A program made the translations under genes and the position numbers. Shown here piece by piece: positions 17,565 to 28,699 of a DNA stretch of 64,000 nucleotides. The notes under the pieces were generated by a model. It ran no database searches. It was not told where the DNA came from and worked only from the letters and a program-made list of their open reading frames with translations. The stretch spans positions 749,507 to 813,506 of the forward strand of contig NZ_BMXU01000002.1 in NCBI RefSeq assembly GCF_014651915.1, in the 5' to 3' direction. The DNA is from Parvularcula lutaonensis (GTDB taxonomy: Bacteria; Pseudomonadota; Alphaproteobacteria; Caulobacterales; Parvularculaceae). The first letter of the stretch is position 1. Every line of letters starts with the position of its first letter.

Positions 17565-17924
17565 ATGGACCCGTATCTGCTGGCCGCGATCCTCGCGACC
17601 GTCATCACCATCGTCGTTTACACAGTGGTCGGCTGGCAGCCGATTGCGGATTGCATGCGCATGTGGCTGCGAAGGGACTACTGGACCGCGTACAACACAG
17701 TCGAGTTCCTTGCCTGGGGCACCAAGGCCGCGGTCATCGTCCCCGGCCTCGTCTTCGGGTTCGAGATCTGGTGGTTGCACGTCCTGACCCTCGGCACGTC
17801 TGTCGCACTGATCTGGGCGTCGATGAGGAAGCTCCTCCCGACGCTGATCGCGTTCAACACGCTCTGGATCTTCCTCTCGATGACGGTGATCGTCCGTCGT
17901 TTCATGGAGGGAGGGGGCGCCTAG
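17565..17924 (+). CDS. Hypothetical small membrane protein
   Basis: A 119-residue product with three to four hydrophobic helices (LLAAILATVITIVVYTVVGW, AVIVPGLVFGFEIWWLHVLT, TLIAFNTLWIFLSMTVIV). No family recognised. It starts 38 bases after the DUF418 gene on the same strand and its last 4 bases overlap the 3' end of the convergent DUF4870-like gene. Confidence 0.6.
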   Translation: MDPYLLAAILATVITIVVYTVVGWQPIADCMRMWLRRDYWTAYNTVEFLAWGTKAAVIVPGLVFGFEIWWLHVLTLGTSVALIWASMRKLLPTLIAFNTLWIFLSMTVIVRRFMEGGGA

Positions 17925-18307
17925 AGCCCCCAACCCGCCGGCACGGGATAGCCTTCGCCGCGGTTCAACCTGCTGATTCCGCGGATCGAGCGGGTCAGCA
18001 GCATCAGCCAGAGCCAGATGAAGACGATCCCGGAGACAATCATCAGCGGGATCCCGATGATCGAGAAGATCACCGTGGAGGTCAGCGCCACGCCGACAGC
18101 GAAGATGATGCCGTTGATGACATTGCCGAACACCGCGCGCCAGAAGAGGCCAATCTGGTGCTCGAAATGGCTTTGCGCGACGGGCCCGGCGTCTTCCCGG
18201 AAGATATAAGCGAGTATGACCCCGACCAGGGCAGGGACGCCCGTGAAAAGGGCTACCAGATACAAACTGTAAACCGCAATTCCCTGCCAGCGTTCTTCGT
18301 CACTCAT
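17921..18307 (-). CDS. DUF4870-like membrane protein
   Basis: A 128-residue protein with three helices: IAVYSLYLVALFTGVPALVG, a middle helix pair around FGNVINGIIFAVGVALT, and IIGIPLMIVSGIVFIWLWLM. It ends with RSIRGISRLNRGEGYPVP. The pattern YSLYL..HFEHQIG and RGI..LN.G..Y matches the COG3671/DUF4870 group of small membrane proteins. The start is at MSDEERW; the frame is open upstream through the ndk gene but without coding signals. It is divergent from ndk, with 78 bases between. Confidence 0.75.
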   Translation of the reverse strand: MSDEERWQGIAVYSLYLVALFTGVPALVGVILAYIFREDAGPVAQSHFEHQIGLFWRAVFGNVINGIIFAVGVALTSTVIFSIIGIPLMIVSGIVFIWLWLMLLTRSIRGISRLNRGEGYPVPAGWGL

Positions 18308-18385
18308 TCTCACGTTCTCCCGGTTGCCGCGCCTAGAGCCCGCATGTAATGGCGCCCCCACTTCGTTACAAACAAGGGACCAGAC

Positions 18386-18808
18386 ATGGCCACCGAACGC
18401 ACTCTTTCCATCATCAAGCCGGACGCCACCGCCCGGAACATCACCGGCAAGATCATCGACAAGCTCGAGACCGCCGGCCTGCGCATCGTTGCGCAGAAAC
18501 GCATCAAGCTCTCCGAAGAGCGCGCTGGCGAGTTCTACGCCGTCCACAAGGACCGTCCGTTCTATAACGACCTCGTGAGCTTCATGGCTTCCGGCCCGGT
18601 CGTCGTCCAGGTGCTCGAAGGCGAGAACGCCATCGCGAAAAACCGCGAAGTCATGGGCGCCACCAACCCGAAGGAAGCCGCTCCGGGCACCATCCGCGCT
18701 GAGTTCGCCGAATCGATCGACGCCAACTCGGTGCACGGTTCAGATGCCCCGGAAACGGCCAAGGAAGAGATCGCTTTCTTCTTCTCGGACGACGAAATCG
18801 TAGGATGA
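18386..18808 (+). CDS. ndk: Nucleoside-diphosphate kinase
   Basis: A 140-residue enzyme that passes the gamma-phosphate of ATP to other NDPs through a phosphohistidine. The N-terminal [11 protein letters not shown], the middle [18 protein letters not shown] and the active-site His117 in [12 protein letters not shown] are all intact. The length equals that of typical bacterial Ndk (about 140-143). Confidence 0.97.
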   Translation: MATERTLSIIKPDATARNITGKIIDKLETAGLRIVAQKRIKLSEERAGEFYAVHKDRPFYNDLVSFMASGPVVVQVLEGENAIAKNREVMGATNPKEAAPGTIRAEFAESIDANSVHGSDAPETAKEEIAFFFSDDEIVG

Positions 18809-18902
18809 ATGCAGTAATACTGCGTTAATCTTTTCACGATCGTTCGAATTTGCGCGATCATCGCACGCCTCTTGCATTTGTACGGGCAGGAGGCGTGCAA
18901 CG

Positions 18903-19442
18903 ATGAAGACGCGCAATATGAAACTGATAACGGCCCTGGCAGTGACTGCCACGATGACGATGGGTTCCGCCTCGCTGGGCGAAGGTGTCGTGAATCCGTT
19001 TGGCGGTGCCGTGGATGCCGTGCCGATGACCGACGCGATGCTGGATGCGGCGCGGGCCTTCGAGAAGGTGGACGTCAACCGCGACGGCATCATCGACGAA
19101 GACGAATATGCCGCCCGGCGGGTGGTCTACGCCCAGCTGGCCCGTTTCAACCGTCAGATCCCCATCGATGGCCAGAGCCTGATCCGGATCCCGGTTCCCG
19201 AGGACATCCCGAATTCGATGGGCGCCGCGGAGCGTGCGGCCCTCGATGCAGTGGCCCGCCGCGACTACCACCTGCGCGTGATGGCGAAGGACGGCCTCGA
19301 CCAGTCAGCATGGCAGGATGCTCGCCTCGAAACCTTCTCCCTGGCCGATGGCAATGGCGATGGCGAGCTGCGCGATGGGGAACTGACGGTTTATGCCAAG
19401 TTCCTCTCCGGCGAACTCGCGCCAGGCGTCCCGGCCACCTGA
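18903..19442 (+). CDS. Secreted EF-hand calcium-binding protein
   Basis: A 179-residue exported protein. A signal peptide (MKTRNMKLITALAVTATMTMG, cleavage near GSA-S) is followed by two EF-hand loops of canonical 12-residue form: DVNRDGIIDEDE near residue 57 and DGNGDGELRDGE near residue 148. It likely binds Ca2+ in the periplasm. The strong GGAGGCG about 8 bases upstream supports the ATG at 18903. Its 3' end overlaps the convergent rlmB by 52 bases. Confidence 0.8.
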   Translation: MKTRNMKLITALAVTATMTMGSASLGEGVVNPFGGAVDAVPMTDAMLDAARAFEKVDVNRDGIIDEDEYAARRVVYAQLARFNRQIPIDGQSLIRIPVPEDIPNSMGAAERAALDAVARRDYHLRVMAKDGLDQSAWQDARLETFSLADGNGDGELRDGELTVYAKFLSGELAPGVPAT

Positions 19443-20179
19443 TTCGTGACGGCGTAGAGCGCGACGGCTGCGGCCGTCGCGACATTCAGGCTTTCCACCT
19501 CTTCGGCGAGCGGGATCGACACGAGCGAATCGCAGTGTCCCCGCACGCCCTCCCGCAAGCCCTTGCCCTCGGCCCCCATGACCAGCGCGAGCGGTCGTGA
19601 CGTCCCGAATTCGGGCAGGGGGACAGCGCCCTCGCCAGCAAGACCGGCGACTTCGAACCCCATATCCTTCAGCGCTTCGAGCGAACGGCTGATATTCACG
19701 GCACGGACGACCGGCATGGTCTCGAGCGTCCCGGCCGCGGCTTTCGCCAGCGCCCCGGCGAGGGGAGGGGTGCGCCGGTCCTGGACGATGACGGCCTGTG
19801 CCGAGAAGCCCGCTGCGACGCGCAGGATGGCGCCAATGTTCTGGGGGTCCGTCACCTGGTCGAGGACGACGACGGGGCGGCCAGTTCTGGCCGAGCAGGC
19901 TTCCTTCAGCCGCGCACGGGGCAGGTCGGAGAAGAGCCCGGCAATGCCCTGGTGCACGGCGCCGGGGTGCAGCAGCTTGTCAATCTGGTGCGGTTTCAGG
20001 CTTTCGGCGGAGCCTGGCACCTTGTGCTGCTCGGCCAGCCATGCGGCGGCGTTCTCGGTCAGCACCAGCCGCTTGAGGTCGCGGCGCGCATTCTTGAGTG
20101 CCGCCAGCACGGCGTGGCGGCCATAGAGCCAGACGGGCCCGTCCTGCCGGGGCTTTTCGGAGCGGCGGTTGTTCTGCAT
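19391..20179 (-). CDS. rlmB: 23S rRNA (guanosine(2251)-2'-O)-methyltransferase RlmB
   Basis: A SpoU-family TrmH/RlmB enzyme of 262 residues. The N-terminal substrate-binding domain opens with VWLYGRHAVLAALKNARR. The SPOUT knot motifs are PVVVLDQVTDPQNIGAILRVAAGFSAQ (motif 1, with the catalytic Asn and Arg), LALVMGAEGKGL (motif 2) and VSIPLAEEVESLNVATAAAVALY (motif 3). An AGGAGG lies 6 bases before the ATG. Other SpoU methyltransferases such as TrmH are shorter or lack this N-terminal domain, so RlmB is preferred. Convergent overlap with the EF-hand gene. Confidence 0.9.
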   Translation of the reverse strand: MQNNRRSEKPRQDGPVWLYGRHAVLAALKNARRDLKRLVLTENAAAWLAEQHKVPGSAESLKPHQIDKLLHPGAVHQGIAGLFSDLPRARLKEACSARTGRPVVVLDQVTDPQNIGAILRVAAGFSAQAVIVQDRRTPPLAGALAKAAAGTLETMPVVRAVNISRSLEALKDMGFEVAGLAGEGAVPLPEFGTSRPLALVMGAEGKGLREGVRGHCDSLVSIPLAEEVESLNVATAAAVALYAVTNQVAGTPGASSPERNLA

Positions 20180-20278
20180 CGGCGCCTCCTGCCGAAAATC
20201 TGTTCAGGAAGGAAGAGGAAGCGGTTGCGCGTCCGATTTCATTTCGCTAGTGCGCGGCTTCGCCCTCGGGCGGCCTAT

Positions 20279-20364
20279 GGAGAGGTGGCCGAGTGGTTAA
20301 AGGCAGCAGACTGTAAATCTGCCCGCGTATGCGTACGCTGGTTCGAATCCAGCCCTCTCCACCA
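20279..20364 (+). tRNA. tRNA-Tyr (GTA)
   Basis: An 86-base cloverleaf with acceptor stem GGAGAGG/CCTCTCC, the anticodon loop CTGTAAA reading GTA, a long variable arm typical of a class II tRNA, a GGTTCGAATCC T-arm, and the encoded 3' CCA. Confidence 0.96.
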
Positions 20365-20502
20365 TCATCCCACCCACACGAGACGATGAGGCTGATGCCC
20401 CGGCGCCGGCGCGTTCGGTGTCCAGGCGGCCTGTCTGCATAGCCTCGGTGATTTCTGCGGCTCTTGCCGGACTTGATCGGGCGCGCGATCCGGCGCACCT
20501 CG

Positions 20503-21366
20503 ATGTCCATGACCGAGCAAGCCCAAGCCCTTCTCAAACTCCTTGATCTCGAGACGATCGACCGTGACCTCTACCGGGGTGCCCGCGATCCCGAAGCCCA
20601 TGGCCGGATCTTCGGCGGGCAGGTGGTGGCGCAGGCCCTGATGGCCGCCTCCCGAACGGTTGATCCCGAGCGCAAGGCGCACTCGCTTCATGCCTACTTC
20701 GTGCGGCCCGGCGATGATGCCCGCCCGGTAATCTACTATGTCGAGCGCGATCGTGATGGCGGCAGCTTCTCGAACCGCCGGGTTGTCGCCAAGCAGGGCG
20801 GCGAGACGATCCTCAACATGATCGCCTCCTTCCATATCGAGGAAGAGGGTCTTCAGCATCAGGAGGAAATGCCGGACGTTCCGGACCCGGAGGACTTGCG
20901 CTCCGATGCGGAGATCGCGCCGGAGCTCACGCACCTGCCCGAGGGCTTCCGTGCCTTCATGCAGCGCGAGAGGGGGGTCGAGCTGCGCCGGGTCTCGACG
21001 GATGCGCTTTACGGCAAGAAGACCGCCCCCGAGCAGCAGATGTGGTTCAGGCTCAAGGCAGCAACGCCCGACGACCCGGCCGTCAGCCGGGCCGTGCTGG
21101 CCTATGCTTCGGATTTCGCGCTTCTCGGCACGGCGATGCTGCCTCACGGGCTTCACTGGACGAACAAGGGCCTGCGCTCGGCGAGCATCGACCACGCCGT
21201 ATGGATGCATGCCGACCCGCCCGTCGGGGAGTGGCTCCTCTACGCGATGGATTCAGGCTGGTCCGGCGGCGCAAGGGGGCACGCCCGCGGCCGGATCTTC
21301 ACCCGCGATGGCGTGCTCGTGGCTACGACGGCGCAAGAGGGCCTGATCCGGTACAAGCCGGGATAA
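20503..21366 (+). CDS. tesB: Acyl-CoA thioesterase II (TesB)
   Basis: A 287-residue double hot-dog thioesterase hydrolysing acyl-CoA to fatty acid and CoA, the same size as E. coli TesB (286). The first hot-dog contains GRIFGGQVVAQALMAA and SLHAYFVRPGD. The second contains AYASDFALLGTAM (catalytic Asp), SIDHAVWMHADPP and TTAQEGLIR (catalytic Gln). Start at ATG 20503, with ATG 20509 equally possible; no strong ribosome site is seen. Located between two tRNA genes. Confidence 0.92.
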   Translation: MSMTEQAQALLKLLDLETIDRDLYRGARDPEAHGRIFGGQVVAQALMAASRTVDPERKAHSLHAYFVRPGDDARPVIYYVERDRDGGSFSNRRVVAKQGGETILNMIASFHIEEEGLQHQEEMPDVPDPEDLRSDAEIAPELTHLPEGFRAFMQRERGVELRRVSTDALYGKKTAPEQQMWFRLKAATPDDPAVSRAVLAYASDFALLGTAMLPHGLHWTNKGLRSASIDHAVWMHADPPVGEWLLYAMDSGWSGGARGHARGRIFTRDGVLVATTAQEGLIRYKPG

Positions 21367-21430
21367 AAGGCGCGATTTAGGGCTTGAGCCTGCCGGTCCG
21401 TTTCGCTATTGGCGGCTCTCCGAATGGAAC

Positions 21431-21505
21431 GCGCGTATAGCTCAGCGGTAGAGCACTTCGTTGACATCGAAGGGGTCCCAAGTTCGATCCTTGGTACGCG
21501 CACCA
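21431..21505 (+). tRNA. tRNA-Val (GAC)
   Basis: A 75-base cloverleaf. Acceptor GCGCGTA pairs with TACGCGC, the D-arm is AGCTCAGCGGTAGAGC, the anticodon stem CTTCG/CGAAG encloses TTGACAT giving GAC, the T-arm is AAGTTCGATCCTT, and CCA is encoded at the 3' end. Confidence 0.96.
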
Positions 21506-22021
21506 TTCGAGGACGATTTCGCGAAGCGAAAACAAAACGTCCGGGGGACGTTTTGTAGTCCGAGAATGCGGCGGCAGCCGCTCGGTAGCTAGACCCATAG
21601 TCTTCTTCATGTCCTCGAATGGTTTGTTCTCTTGCCTCACGGCGCGTGGCGCCTCCGGCGGGGCGGCCTTTGGCCGACGCCCGGTCGGGCGTTTGGGCGC
21701 GGAGCTTTGTTCGTTGGCGCTACCGTCGGCCTGACCGGCCTCCTATTTGAGCGCTGGCTCGACTGCGCCGCTCTGCGGCTCCGCTCGCGCTCTCAGCGGG
21801 ACCGAGCGGGTTTTGAACCTCGAGAAAGCTGCGGCAGCAGCTTGGCAGCCAGGCCTAATCTCTCCATCAGCCTCTCGAATGGTTTGTTCTCTTGCCTCAC
21901 GGCGCGTCGCGCCTCCGGCAGGGCGGCCGCTGGCCGACGCCCTGCGGGGGCGAAGCTTCCTTTTCCGGACGCATTTGGGGAGAAGGAGGTCGGGATGTCC
22001 GCGCATGGTCCTCGGCCGGGT
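21506..22021. repeat. Gene-free repeat region after tRNA-Val
   Basis: No believable gene is present in these 516 bases, but there is structure. A 69-base sequence at 21614-21682 recurs at 21874-21942 with four mismatches (65/69 by eye), a period of 260 bases. The similarity extends more weakly upstream of both copies. The 12 bases after the tRNA's final C, CCATTCGAGGAC at 21503-21514, are inverted exactly at 21611-21622. Between them lies an 11-bp perfect hairpin with GGG loop at 21532-21556, which could terminate the tRNA transcript. The region looks like a tRNA-linked intergenic repeat family. Confidence 0.7.
21532..21556 (+). terminator. Hairpin downstream of tRNA-Val
   Basis: ACAAAACGTCC (21532-21542), loop GGG, GGACGTTTTGT (21546-21556): 11 perfect base pairs 27 bases after the tRNA. 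The U-rich part lies within the stem and there is no separate T-run, so intrinsic termination is plausible but not certain. Confidence 0.5.
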
Positions 22022-22750
22022 CTAGAACTCGATGCGCTTGCCTGAGTAGTCGAAGCAATTGCCCGATTGCTCCGGCTGCAGGCTGTCGAGGACCTTCAGC
22101 ATCTCGCCGGTGGAGTATTCGGGGGTGAAGAGCTTGCCCTCGGGCACATTGCCTTGGAACGGCTCGGAGAGCGAGGTATCCACCGTGCCCGGATGGATGC
22201 CCGCAATCACGGCGTTCCTGTTCTTCCGCGCGACCTCGATGGCGATGTTGCGAAGGAGCATGTTGAGCGCTGCCTTCGACGCGCGATAGCTATGCCAGCC
22301 GCCGAGACGGTTGTCGGAAATGCTGCCGACCCTGGCCGAGAGCGCGGCAAAGACCGAACGTTCCTTGTCGAGATGATTGACGCTCGCCTTGGCAATGAGG
22401 GCCGGAAGCAGGGCGTTGATGCGCATGACTTCGAGAAAGGCATCGCCGGTGAGCTGTCGCAGCGCCTTTTCGGGGCTGTAGCCCTCGCCGTGCAGCGTGC
22501 CCGTCGCGACGATGACGAGGTGAAGCGGCTGGCCCGCCGCCGCTTCCTCGGCGGCCTTTTGGATCGAAGACTCACTGGCCGGGTCATAGGTGATGCTGCG
22601 GGCGTCGCCTTCCAATGGCCTGCGGGAGAGCGCGACGATCTCGCCGCAAGCGGGATCTTCGGAGAGGTGCTTGACGAAGGCCGCGCCGATACCGCCGGAC
22701 GCGCCCCAGACGGCGGCACGAAAGTCTTGCGGAAAGCTCTGGAGTCCCAT
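22022..22750 (-). CDS. Short-chain dehydrogenase/reductase (SDR)
   Basis: A 242-residue NAD(P)-dependent oxidoreductase. The cofactor loop VWGASGGIGAAFVKHL follows the TGxxxGxG pattern with Trp-Gly in place of Thr-Gly. A VIVATGTLHGEGYSPEK segment, a catalytic Ser-Tyr-Lys set (ALSARVGS, then SYRASKAALN) and HPGTVDTSL complete the family picture. This CsgA-like SDR group is often found in proteobacteria; the substrate is unknown. It overlaps the upstream DUF2256 gene by one base (TGATG), so the two are translationally coupled. AGGGAG lies about 9 bases upstream. Confidence 0.88.
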   Translation of the reverse strand: MGLQSFPQDFRAAVWGASGGIGAAFVKHLSEDPACGEIVALSRRPLEGDARSITYDPASESSIQKAAEEAAAGQPLHLVIVATGTLHGEGYSPEKALRQLTGDAFLEVMRINALLPALIAKASVNHLDKERSVFAALSARVGSISDNRLGGWHSYRASKAALNMLLRNIAIEVARKNRNAVIAGIHPGTVDTSLSEPFQGNVPEGKLFTPEYSTGEMLKVLDSLQPEQSGNCFDYSGKRIEF

Positions 22751-22914
22751 CACGCTGTCTCCCTCTTGCGCTCGCGCCGGCAGCGGTCGGAGCAGTACTG
22801 GACCTCGTCCCACACGCGCTCCCACTTCTTCCGCCAGGTGAAAGGCCGCCCGCAGGTCTTGCAGACCTTCTCGGGCAGGTCCCGTTTCGCCACCTGTTTG
22901 CCGTTACGCTTCAT
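22750..22914 (-). CDS. DUF2256 small zinc-ribbon-like protein
   Basis: A 54-residue protein beginning [18 protein letters not shown]. It contains two Cys pairs, CKTCGRPF and YCSDRC, around the family core [16 protein letters not shown], and ends RRERKRETA. This agrees closely with DUF2256, a family often next to cryptochrome/photolyase or SDR genes. The four cysteines probably bind zinc. Its TGA shares an A with the ATG of the SDR gene. Function unknown. Confidence 0.9.
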   Translation of the reverse strand: MKRNGKQVAKRDLPEKVCKTCGRPFTWRKKWERVWDEVQYCSDRCRRERKRETA

Positions 22915-23039
22915 GGGAAGGAGGTAACGCCTGAGGCGCGGCGCGGCGACGCTTCATCCTGCCGCGCATGGACGCGGCTCAAGATCGCCGCTATCAGCCT
23001 TTATCGGTTTGCGATGAATACGCGTCACAGGAGGTCAGT

Positions 23040-24647
23040 TTGACCAATCTCTCGTTCCCCCGCGCAGCCGCTGCGCTGCTCCTCTCGGCCAGCATCGCCG
23101 CATGCGCCACGGTCAATCCCTACGGCGAAGACCTGAGCACGCGGCTCCAGAACCATGTTACCGTGCTGGCGTCGGATGAATTCGAGGGCCGTGATACCGG
23201 CGAGCCGGGCTTCGACAAGGCTGCCGAATATGTCTCCACCTTCTACGCAGCATCGGACATCGACCCCGCAGCACCCGGCTACCGCCAGCCAGTTCCGCTG
23301 CACCGGGTAAACCCGTCCAGCATCGAAGGCGAGCTGACGATTGTGTCCAAGGGCTCGGAGATCGACCTGATCGAGGGGGAGACGGTGGCCTTCTATCCGC
23401 CGTCTGATGGCATGGGCGAGGAGTATTCCGCAGCAGCCAGCGGCGGCATCGTTTTTGTCGGTGACGGTATCGTCGCCCCCGAACTTGGCCTCAACGCCTA
23501 TGAGGGCGTCGATGTCGAGGGCAAGATTGTCATGATGTTCCAGGGCGCGCCGCAGATCGACGACAACCCGTCCTCGGTCCACCTTCGCCGCTTCGATACC
23601 AAGCGTATGGAAGCGGAGAAGCGCGGCGCTGTTGGCATTCTCTATCTTGACGCCACAGACCGGGCGATTGCCCGCTTCGCCCGCTTCACCAACTCGGACA
23701 GTCCGGGGCAGATCACCCTCGGTGCAGGCTTCGACACGCCGATGCCGGTGGCGCTGCTGGGCCTCGAAGCCGCAGCCAAGCTGATCGAGGACGCTGGCTA
23801 TGATTTCGACAGCGTCGTCGAAAAAGTGAAGGCCGGAGAGGCGGAGAGCTTCGAGCTCGATGCGACGGCCATGCTCCAGACCTCGGCCAGTTCGGAGCCT
23901 GTGAATGCATATAATGTCGTCGGTGTCATTCCGGGTACGGATCCGGACCTGCGCGATGAAGCTGTCGTCCTGACGGCTCACCTTGACCATGTCGGCATGT
24001 GCCCTGACGACGATCCCGAGACGGACGATATCTATAACGGCGCGCTCGACAACGCGACCGGTACGGCCATCATCATGGAGGCGGCCGCCCGGATCGCGAA
24101 AGAAGGCGGTAACGCCCGCACCGTGATTGTCGCAGCCCTGACGGGCGAGGAGAAGGGCCTTCTCGGCGCCGCGCATCTTGCGCGCAATGTCGAAGAGCTT
24201 GGCTACACGCCGGTGGCCAACGTCAATATCGACATGCCGGTGCTCGTCTACCCGCTGGATTCGATCATCGCGTTCGGCATGGAGTACTCTTCGCTCGAGC
24301 AGCCGTTCAAGGCGGCCGCCGACGAAGTTGATCTCTTCGCCTCGCCCGACCCGGTGCCGCAGATGTCGCTCTTCGTGCGCTCGGACCACTATCGCTTCGT
24401 GCAGCAGGGCATCCCGTCGCTGTTCCTGTTCAGCGGGATGGAGGGCGAGAACCTCCAGAACTTCCAGACCTTCATGTCCACGCACTACCACAAGCCGTCG
24501 GACGACCTGAACCTGCCCATAAACTGGCAGGACGCGGCGAAGTTCTCGGACCTGACCTTCGGCCTCGTGACCCGGATCGCGAACGATCCGGTTCGCCCGA
24601 CGTGGAACGAGGGCGTTGTCTTCGCCCCGGACGAGCCTCAGGGCTGA
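23040..24647 (+). CDS. M28 family zinc metallopeptidase, lipoprotein
   Basis: A 535-residue secreted peptidase with a PA-domain insert. A TTG start at 23040 is chosen because AGGAGG lies 5 bases upstream and gives a clean lipoprotein signal (MTNLSFPRAAAALLLSASIA, then AC with Cys22). The PA-like domain spans roughly 120-260. The catalytic M28 core shows the two-zinc ligand set: VVLTAHLDHVG (His, with the nearby Asp), YNGALDNATG (bridging Asp), ALTGEEKGLLG (catalytic Glu pair), NVNIDM (Asp) and STHYHKPSDD (His). It likely acts on the outer leaflet or in the periplasm on peptides. Confidence 0.9.
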   Translation: MTNLSFPRAAAALLLSASIAACATVNPYGEDLSTRLQNHVTVLASDEFEGRDTGEPGFDKAAEYVSTFYAASDIDPAAPGYRQPVPLHRVNPSSIEGELTIVSKGSEIDLIEGETVAFYPPSDGMGEEYSAAASGGIVFVGDGIVAPELGLNAYEGVDVEGKIVMMFQGAPQIDDNPSSVHLRRFDTKRMEAEKRGAVGILYLDATDRAIARFARFTNSDSPGQITLGAGFDTPMPVALLGLEAAAKLIEDAGYDFDSVVEKVKAGEAESFELDATAMLQTSASSEPVNAYNVVGVIPGTDPDLRDEAVVLTAHLDHVGMCPDDDPETDDIYNGALDNATGTAIIMEAAARIAKEGGNARTVIVAALTGEEKGLLGAAHLARNVEELGYTPVANVNIDMPVLVYPLDSIIAFGMEYSSLEQPFKAAADEVDLFASPDPVPQMSLFVRSDHYRFVQQGIPSLFLFSGMEGENLQNFQTFMSTHYHKPSDDLNLPINWQDAAKFSDLTFGLVTRIANDPVRPTWNEGVVFAPDEPQG

Positions 24648-24692
24648 GGCCAGTTGACCCGAGGGTCGGTTCGGACTGTATGACGAGGCGTC

Positions 24693-28531
<3,839 letters not shown>

Positions 28532-28570
28532 TTTCCGCGCGGCGCCTAATAGATGAGAAAAGATAACCTT

Positions 28571-28598
28571 CTATCCATTTCGGCGCAGAAATGGATAG
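28571..28598. promoter_or_regulatory. Perfect 11-bp inverted repeat between ligA and the TIR gene
   Basis: CTATCCATTTC (28571-28581), six-base spacer, GAAATGGATAG (28588-28598). It lies 40 bases after ligA and about 100 bases before the TIR gene. The AT-rich arms and lack of a following T-run suit an operator or RNA hairpin better than a classic terminator. No other copy was noticed in the window. Confidence 0.5.
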
Positions 28599-28699
28599 CG
28601 TAATGCTGCGCCTGCTATAAGCAAAGATGGTTGTTTTGCACGTCCGATCATTGATGACAGAATGACGCATGGTTAAGACTGTGCTGCAGGGAGGGCAGT

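Noticed and set aside
21614-21942. Possible CRISPR array
   Set aside because: Only two copies, 69 bases long with 260-base period and no cas gene.
21431-22021. Integrated element using tRNA-Val as attachment site
   Set aside because: No integrase and no duplicated tRNA 3' end was seen; only a 12-base inverted repeat and direct repeats.
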